Below, one piece after another: positions 57,437 to 64,000 of a DNA stretch of 64,000 nucleotides. A model generated the notes under the pieces. It searched no databases, was not told where the DNA came from, and saw only the letters and a program-made list of their open reading frames with translations. Location: positions 134,945,230 to 135,009,229 of the forward strand of contig CM076194.1 of NCBI GenBank assembly GCA_038277395.1, in the 5' to 3' direction. The position numbers and the translations under genes are program-made. The DNA comes from Dryocosmus kuriphilus (lineage: Eukaryota > Arthropoda > Insecta > Hymenoptera > Cynipidae). Numbering within the stretch: position 1 is the stretch's first letter; each line of letters begins with the position of its first letter.

Positions 57437-60069
57437 TATGAAGCATTGGGTAAAAAAACAACCTAACTCGGAAAATAGACTTTTGAGATAAATCGCTTCA
57501 AAGATTTCGAATTGTTGTATGTCTAAGAAAATAAGAATTTTTAAATAAATTCTTTTATGAACTTAAAGTATCATTATCTGAAAGTAAAATTCTGTAGAAA
57601 AAACAAATTAAAAAAAAAATAAATTACTTTAATAATTGAAAATAAACAAACCGAGTTAGGTTGTTTTTCCATCCACTGGGCATAATAGGTATATCTGGTA
57701 TATATTTTTATTAATATATTATATTAATGAATGTACAAACAGTTTTATCGATATAATTATTATTTATCACTGTTTTACACAAAAACAAATTATTAACAAA
57801 TAATTTAAGAAATTATTATGTTTATTCTGCAAAATCGGACTCTTCGTCAGACATATCGTTATTAGTTTCAAGAGTTTGTTCTTCTACCATTGCAATAGCT
57901 GATAACCATTCTTGGTTTTCTGGTTGTAAAAATTGTAAAAAGAATTGGAGATCTTTTTGTTTATCTTTAGTGATTCCAGGTTTTGAAACTGGTAGAAGTT
58001 GTAATTTAGCGTTTTTTTTTTCGGCGAATTATCAAACCTGGTGCAATTGCTATTGTATCCAGTGTACGAAAGAACTTCTGAATTTTGTGTGTACTCCAAA
58101 ATGACATATTTTTGAATAGAGAAGTTGTGTTTTCTTAGTTTTGGAGTATTTTTGAACATTACGCCCAAAGCTGTAGTCCAATCTCTTAGTAAATCATTAC
58201 TCAACTCAGCATCAAAAGGTTTAGGGTTGATTCTTGCATTTCTCATGATTTCCAAATATTCCTGTGGACTCTGGACGTTTTCTTTTCTTTTGAGTATTGT
58301 TCCATAAATGCCAAAATTACGATCACACTGACAATAACTGTGACCGCGGACTGGAAATACATGTGTAATATTAACTTTATAAGTTTTTGATATCCACGTG
58401 CAAAATTTAACCATAGTGGAATTTTTGTTCTGCCCTCCTGCTGCGTCAGAGAAAAGAACTATTTTCTTGAAGTTTGGGTTTTCCGATAACTTTTTCTTAA
58501 TGTAATATTCTAAAAAGCTACACACAGAATTGGAGTCTTTCTTTCCATCACTTTCTAGAAAGCAAAACATTTTACTGTCTTTATCGTTGAAACAATGAAT
58601 ATTGAAGACGTATAAGTTTAAAATTCTTTTATAATAATGTGAGTTAATATTCAGTCTTGGAAGTATCAAATTTTGCGCATAATCAAATTCTAGAATCAGA
58701 GTTTTTTCATAAATCTTTTTTTGTTCATCTGTATTATCCGCGCTTTGCTCAAACACATACTTTTGCTTCAACTCCTTGTATTCCTTCACTTTTTTCAAAT
58801 GATCTTCATAATCAGTTTTACAATTATCATCTGGATTAGCTGAGAGTTTTACTGAACATTTGGTACAAAAATCACATACATCAGTTTTTGGGGATCTGAA
58901 TGAATATTCACTGTTCTTGCGGAAAAACTTATGATACGTGTTGTATTTCATCGACAGATCCATGCCAGTTTTTTGTTTATAATATTCTTTGAATAAAGAA
59001 TAAAGTATCTTAACGGTCAAATCCGGATTGTCAAAAAATTTTCTTTCACTGTTTTTGCGACCGTAATGAGATTGTTTGTTAGGGAAAGTAGCCCAATGAT
59101 CTTTAACCGTTTTTCCAAGTTTCGTCAGGAATTTTGCGAGTTCGATTTAAATGTTTGCCACGATTTTCAACTGCAGTTAAAACTCCTAGAAAGCATACCT
59201 CATTATAATATGAAATGAAAATAAAAAAAAAAGATTGGAAAGTACTCATTTATTTGGGAAAAAAATGGATAATCATTTTGACTAACCTTGTTTACAGAAT
59301 CGTAAAACGGTCTTCATTCTTTCATCTGTGACTTGAAGAAGCTTCTGTAAAAAACTTTTACAAACTCTGTCTTTTTTTCCATTTTGTGTGACATAATAAT
59401 GCCATGAAAAATTCCTATTCTTTGTTTTTGGTGCTTTACAAGCGTCTTTGATATTGAACCTTTCTGTGTGATTCATTAAAAAAGTATCTTGCTCTTGTTT
59501 ATTCAATTTATAAAATGATTTGAACTGAGCCTTCTGATCTACTGTATTCATATTTTTATAACACTCTTTCTTACAACAATGTGTGACAGAAACAAAATTT
59601 TTTGCAGGAACTTCTCTTCTACTCTTTTTCGAAACATAACCTAGACCATGATCGCGCTTTCGTTTTCGTCTATTCTGCTCCCATTTATCACTTCTTACAC
59701 GTTTTTTCAGTCCTTTAGATAAACTTGAGTTCGAACTCGACGTTCCTGGTGATTCATTCATTGTTAGTGATTTTCAATTAATCAATAGGCAGTAATAATC
59801 AAAGAAAGAACACGCCGATACGCCAGCTAGTCACTATACTCGGCACTCACTATACTCGGCACATGCGTGAGAGCGAGCAGCCTGCTCGCGCGCGGTACTT
59901 CATTTTCATGCATCGTACTCAAATATCACGTTATTACGAAGTCAATAACAATTTTTTAATTTATTTCAAGTTTGATCCTAACTAATTAGTGTTTGCAGAT
60001 GCCGAAAAAGCAATTTACAGAAAAACAACCTAACCCGGGTTAGGTTGTTGTTTTACCCAATGCTTCATA
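57437..60069 (-). mobile_element. DUF7869-type transposon-like unit with palindromic ends
   Basis: The left end ATGAAGCATTGGGTAAAA is mirrored at the right end by TTTTACCCAATGCTTCAT (60052-60069). Inside each end sits AACAACCTAAC(T/C)CGG, with inverted partner copies at 57648-57666 (left) and directly abutting at 60023-60048 (right). The two-exon gene lies between on the minus strand. A target duplication could not be fixed (ATAT or CAT are options). I infer an autonomous DNA transposon of about 2.63 kb. Confidence 0.65.
57884..59761 (-). CDS. DUF7869-like protein, two exons
   Basis: Exon 1 is 59287-59761, exon 2 is 57884-59185, with a 101-bp intron (donor GTTAGT, acceptor CTTTCTAG). Exon 1 encodes a Ser/Arg/Lys-rich N-terminus with a nuclear-localisation-like RRKRKRDHG, then a Cys pair (CCKKECYKN). 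Exon 2 has a Cys cluster (VCDFCTKC) and the RNase-H-like core with LEFDYAQNL and FSDAAGGQNKNS, followed by HSYCQCDRNFG. In this family the Asp residues of these motifs are thought to form an RNase-H-type active site, which suggests a transposase or recombinase. Near 59112 a run of five A instead of four shifts the frame, so the copy is either dead or has a homopolymer error. Confidence 0.65.
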
Positions 60070-60083
60070 TTAATATGCTCTAA

Positions 60084-60092
60084 TATATAAAA
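60084..60092 (+). promoter_or_regulatory. TATA box
   Basis: TATATAAAA starting about 15 bp from the edge of the upstream element and about 30 bp before a TCATTCG initiator-like site near 60115. Confidence 0.55.
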
Positions 60093-60112
60093 AGAACTAG
60101 GAGCAGAGAAGA

Positions 60113-61460
60113 ATCATTCGTAATTTGCTAACTCAGAAGCCAAACTGGATAGTTCTTAATAGACTCTCAATCTGCAATCCACTGACCAGACAGTTTCTAG
60201 CGACTATACTGGTTGTTAAAGGTAAATAATTTAGAATATTTAACCTTTTTTTCAACACTAATTTGATTTCAATCTAATTACAGTTTTTAAATTTTATTTT
60301 ATTTTAAATTTTATTTGATATGCAATCTATTTTTTAAATTAACATAATTTAATTTTAATTTCAAATTTTTTAATTTGTGATCATTTATAAATTTAATTTA
60401 TTATATTTGCTTTTTACATATTCAAGTTCTGATTTAAGAAATATTATTATTAAGCAAAATTTACTTCTAAAAATTATTATATTATAATTTAAATTTTGAT
60501 TTTTTAAATTTGTTTCAGATCGTCAACTACACCAAAGATGGCAGGATACTCTTATCTCAAGACCGACATCAGAGCCCCAGTAGAGTGGATGCTGGGGGAT
60601 GTAACAATAACCGAATTAAAAAAAGATTTACTAATTGCAATTGCTGCGAAAGAACACATGATTTCTGATGGAACCATTCCACCGGAGGGCTATGTAATGG
60701 TTCGATTTAAGAATGAAGCAACAAAACTCATCACCTGTCATGAGGGATATTGGTTCAAGAAATTGAATTCCACAGATGATGATGAAACTTTGGTGAGCCA
60801 TTTTAAAAAATTTTTTTTAATTAAATTAAATTAAATTTTAATTGAAACCATTGTTCATTTTTTCAATGATATTTTCGAATAAAGTTATAATTTAAAATCA
60901 TCATTTGTATTTAAAGTCTTTTACCACTAATATTTGTGTGTCTTCAATTAAACTTTCAATTGGAAATTTTTTTATTTTTAAATAATTAACAAGTTTTTAT
61001 TGTTATGTTTCAGAACAACCTTGATGAATATTTATATTGTTTGAATGACATGCGAGTGCCCACAGAATGGTTGGTTGAGGACTTACAGGAGTTAAGAGCA
61101 GTATGTTTTTTGGTTGCGGCAATGAAGGAATTTGAATTTCGATCTGATCAAGGCATCATTGTGGAACAAGTGGTGGATTCAATCTTCCTGGATATAAACG
61201 ACATAGTGTCAAAACTAATTACCAATGGTGCAGAATATTGGTTTAAAAAATCAGAATACCCGGTAACAGATGATGAAGATAAAGATGAAAACCAATCAGG
61301 AAATGAAGATGACAATCAGTCAGGACATGAAGAAAAGCAGGAAGAGGATGGAGAGAAGAATATTGATGCTGTAGGTCGAAAAGAGAAGAAATATGAAGAT
61401 AACAAGAAAGACGAAGAACGTGATGAGGAGAAAGAAAAAGTGGATAACAATGGGGAGTAA
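60113..61460 (+). CDS. Gene of unknown family with duplicated exon, 233 aa
   Basis: A non-coding exon (about 60113-60221, donor GTAAATAA), coding exon 60538-60792 (ATG in AAAGATGG, donor GTGAGC) and coding exon 61014-61460 (acceptor TGTTATGTTTCAG). Both coding exons join in phase 0. The first encodes 85 residues and the second 148. Residues about 4-82 and 90-167 are clearly related: both have (R)xP(V/T)EW(M/L), an EL...AA(x)KE block, KLIT and a (G)YWFKK ending followed by TDD. Exon 3 adds a strongly acidic Asp/Glu/Lys tail of about 65 residues. No signal peptide or transmembrane segment. The domain is not one I recognise. Frames are intact and splice signals good, so this is the best host-gene candidate in the window. 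Confidence 0.65.
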
Positions 61461-61584
61461 TGTGAACGTAATTTTGTGAAGCGCTTTTTCATTGAAAATT
61501 TTTTTAGTTTAGATGTTAAAATAAGATTTAAAAAATATGAATTTTTCATTAAAATTAGTGTATAAAGTGAAAAAATGTTAAACG

Positions 61585-61600
61585 AATAAATGCGAATAAA
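61585..61600 (+). promoter_or_regulatory. Polyadenylation signals
   Basis: AATAAA twice (61585-61590 and 61595-61600), about 125 bp after the stop of the preceding gene. Confidence 0.6.
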
Positions 61601-61615
61601 AAAAAAAACATGAGG

Positions 61616-61894
61616 AAAATAAATTTTAGAAAAACGAAAAACAAATTAAGTGGCTTTTGTTTTTTAAAAAACTCTCGTTTCCTATAGTTAAGTTAAGTTA
61701 GTGTTAATTTTTCTTATTATTTTAGTTCAAATATTAAAAAGAAAATTGTAGCGTCAAATTAACTTTCGCAAAACTATATTATAATTATTTGTATCTTTAA
61801 TCTTTTTCACAACACAAATTAATTGTGACATATCTTCGCTACTTCTAATACGCATTTCTTATTTGTATATTCTGTCAATTCATTCAGTATATTT
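61616..61894. other. AT-rich spacer
   Basis: Downstream of the gene and upstream of the Gypsy LTR. No gene. Confidence 0.4.
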
Positions 61895-62178
61895 TGTCGG
61901 GCCCACGATGACACTACGGCGGTATATTCTGTGTTAGGATACCTAGGTACGATGACTCAAGCCTGTCATCGTCAATATCGCCTGTGATTGGCGCAAAATA
62001 TCAGGAATTTCTATCATAGTGGAGGAAGCGCGTCCTTCCCTTGTGAAAATCAGGCAGTTGAGGCAGGTCAGTCAACCGTGACGTACCTCTTTGCATTTTC
62101 TCATTTTCAGAATAAACCTTTATTTGTTAATATTAAATTATGAGTCTATTAATTTCAGTACATACATCAATAGACCCA
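61895..62178 (+). repeat. Probable 5' LTR of the CsRn1-like element
   Basis: Starts TGTCGGGCCC; the right boundary is set by the following primer binding site. An AATAAA occurs at 62112. Without the 3' LTR the edges are approximate. Confidence 0.4.
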
Positions 62179-62181
62179 AAG

Positions 62182-62196
62182 TGGTGACCCCGAAAG
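62182..62196 (+). other. Primer binding site
   Basis: TGGTGACCCCGAAAG, starting with the TGG complement of a tRNA CCA end, in the expected place after the LTR. Confidence 0.6.
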
Positions 62197-62417
62197 TATT
62201 TGAATACGCGATCGGTAGAATTTTTGTGGTTTTCTACAAAGAAATTGGTGAAAAGTTTCTGTGAGTGACGCTCAATGTGGAACGACGTGACGCTCGGCAC
62301 CCGGGGACGCAGATTGTTCGTGAAGATAGCGCGCAGTAGCATTCAGATTGCATCCTTCTGCATATTTCAGACCTGTGATCAAGTGTAAGTGAAGTGTTTC
62401 CTTGTCTTTGTGCAATC

Positions 62418-63239
62418 ATGACCACGCTTGCAAACACGACAACGACGGCGGGCAACCCAACATCGACGTACACAACACCGACGAACACAAACCCAATGCA
62501 ATCTGTGAACTCGGGCAACGCGTTTCCGACGTTGTTTCCTGCAATTGACCGTGTCGGGGTGCGCATTCCGCCTTTTTGGCCAAACGATCCGGAATTATGG
62601 TTCGCGCAAGTGGAAACGCAGTTCGCGATCGCGAGAATAACAGAAGACGCGACTAAATTCAACCACGTCACGGGAAACTTAGACACGAAGTACGCAGCGG
62701 AAGTGCGCGACATTATAACTGCTCCCGAAGGGCCTCTAAGGACATATGAAAGACTAAAAACCGAACTTATCAACCGGTTAAGTGCATCACAGGATCAAAA
62801 AACGCGGCGGTTGCTTGAACATGAGGAGATCGGCGACAGGACGCCATCACAGTTCCTCCGGCACCTTCGCGGCTTAGCGGGAAACGTATTTCCAGACAAT
62901 GTGCTTCGTCCTCTCTGGCTAGGGCACCTGCCGTCGTCGATGCAAGCTATCCTGGCTACGCAGGATCAGGCAAATTTAGACAAGCTAGCCCAACTCGCGG
63001 ACGCTATCGCGGAGGCAAATCCATCGCGAAGCCGCGTTGATGAAGCGTCGATAAACCTCGCGCCGATAGAGACGATGTTTCAGAAGCTTTCGCTCTTGAC
63101 GGCGCGAATCGCGGAAGTAACGGCATCCCTCAATAAAGCAGCGACGGAAAGCGACAGAGCTCGTTCTCGTTCCCGTAGTTTTTCTCGAAATCGCGCACGC
63201 AGTCGTTCGCGTGTTAAGCCTCGCGACAGTATGTGCTAG
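62418..63239 (+). pseudogene. Gag of the CsRn1-like element
   Basis: The likely start is the ATG at 62418, giving about 273 residues. After a Thr/Asn-rich N-terminus comes a capsid-like region (IPPFWPNDPELWFAQVETQF...) and a Ser/Arg-rich tail. The frame stops with TAG at 63237-63239 immediately after a Cys codon and before YHTNFGNGAKNC, which lies exactly where the family has Trp in its zinc finger (Cys-Trp-Tyr-His). TGG to TAG is a single-base change, so the stop looks like a nonsense mutation and not the natural end. Confidence 0.75.
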
Positions 63240-64000
63240 TATCATACGAATTTCGGCAACGGCGCCAAGAACTGTATTTCTCCGTGCACTCAGTCAGCGA
63301 GAAACGAATCGGGCCATCGCTGATGGAGGCCCGCGACGCCTGCCCCAAATCTCGCCGCCTCTTCGTGACAGACTTGGATACGAAAACACAGTTTTTAGTC
63401 GACACAGGAGCCGACCTCTGTGTTTTTCCGCGAGCCTTTATCCGCGGACGAAGGGCAAGAACTAAGTATACCCTTTTTTCGGCTAATGACTCACCCATTG
63501 CGACGTACGGGTTTGAGAACTTTAACCTAAACCTCGGGCTAAGACGGGCTTACAATTGGCGTTTCGTCGTCGCTGATGTCAGCAAGCCTATTATCGGGGG
63601 CGGATTGCCTCGACCATTATGGATCATTGGTGGACATCCAGCACCAGAAGCTCATCGACGGCGTCACTACGTTATCCGTCAACGGTGCAGTTTCGTCATG
63701 CAAGGACGCCTGGCTAGGAATCCGCGCGGTTCGAGGATCTTCATCGTGGCACGAATTCCTACAACAATACTCGGAGATAACTCGTCCAGCAGGAACAATT
63801 CTCGTACCAAAACATTCTACGAAACACTATATTTACACCGCACCCGGGCCACCTGTCACGGAGAAACCTCGACGTCTTGCTCTAGATCGGTACAGGCAAG
63901 CCAAGAAGGAATTCGAGGGAATGCTACATATGAATTTAATCAGGGTTTCAAAAAGCAGTTGGGCATCACCTCTCCACATGGTGCCGAAAAAAGGAGGTCA
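63240..64000 (+). pseudogene. Zinc finger, protease and RT start, frameshifted
   Basis: After the TAG the zinc finger continues (YHTNFGNGAKNCISPC). Protease follows in another frame near 63385-63430 with FLVDTGADLCVF. A further shift near 63600 leads to a frame with DCLDHYGSLVDI, PVTEKPRRLALDRYRQAKKEF and the first RT motif SSWASPLHMVPKK at the window edge. At least two frameshifts and two stops. Confidence 0.7.

Larger units (their letters stand above)
61895..64000 (+). mobile_element. CsRn1-like Gypsy element, 5' part only
   Basis: Putative LTR, primer binding site, gag, protease and the start of RT, running off the right edge. The degenerate zinc finger of the C-x3-H...C-x4-C form, and the gag style, suggest the CsRn1 clade. 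The reading frame is broken in gag and again after it. Confidence 0.7.

Noticed and set aside
61005..61013. Start of the second ORF of the 60-61 kb gene as an independent gene start
   Set aside because: The ATG lies within the TTTCAG acceptor tract; the exon model starting at 61014 explains it better.

Overview
The window is gene-poor, AT-rich DNA from an animal nuclear genome, most likely an insect and possibly a hymenopteran. The evidence is the set of transposons: an envelope-bearing errantivirus-type Gypsy element, an R4/Dong-type LINE flanked by TAA microsatellites, Polinton/Maverick remnants, a DD41D Tc1/mariner element, a CsRn1-type Gypsy element, and LINE fragments of a kind common in insects. 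Introns are short with insect-like splice sites. There is no bacterial-style gene organisation. The species assignment is inference.

Layout. 0.75-4.24 kb: a 3.5-kb palindrome whose arms each carry a Polinton-like integrase C-terminus and an acidic ORF. 4.73-9.82 kb: a decayed, probably full-length R4/Dong-like LINE on the minus strand. 9.8-12.1 kb: degenerate tandem repeats plus a third copy of the palindrome-arm sequence. 13.2-21.3 kb: a segment bounded by short inverted ends, holding a cryptic three-exon gene (15.3-16.7 kb), 283-bp tandem repeats inside its intron, a near-perfect palindrome with 1.3-kb arms (17.2-19.9 kb), a tRNA-like sequence and a 174-bp satellite with dimeric order. 21.9-22.6 kb: another inverted repeat. 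23.6-24.1 kb: a LINE 3' fragment.

24.63-32.66 kb: a Gypsy/errantivirus-like provirus with gag, pol and env, 187-bp LTRs differing at one base and a TATG target duplication; pol and env are nevertheless interrupted. 33.4-42.1 kb: a LINE fragment split by an old minus-strand Gypsy element (34.025-41.979 kb, ATGA target duplication). 44.6-46.8 kb: two MITE-like elements and a short element with 97-bp inverted ends, a Penelope-like ORF and a possible hammerhead core. 46.95-49.75 kb: a DD41D mariner element with long repeated inverted ends and an uninterrupted transposase. Half of it and 0.85 kb of flank are tandemly duplicated (48.42-52.77 kb). 54.0-57.2 kb: a decayed Polinton protein-primed DNA polymerase. 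57.44-60.07 kb: a transposon-like unit with a spliced DUF7869-type gene. Its right end is about 15 bp from the TATA box of a 233-aa gene of unknown family (60.1-61.6 kb), whose two coding exons are duplicates of one another. 61.9-64.0 kb: the 5' part of a CsRn1-like Gypsy element that runs off the window.

The best candidates for undescribed biology are the exon-duplicated gene at 60.1-61.6 kb, the cryptic spliced gene at 15.3-16.7 kb and the large palindromes, which could be transcribed into long hairpin RNAs. Nested insertions on both strands resemble heterochromatic or piRNA-cluster DNA, but expression cannot be judged from sequence. All family names come from reading motifs, without database searches.
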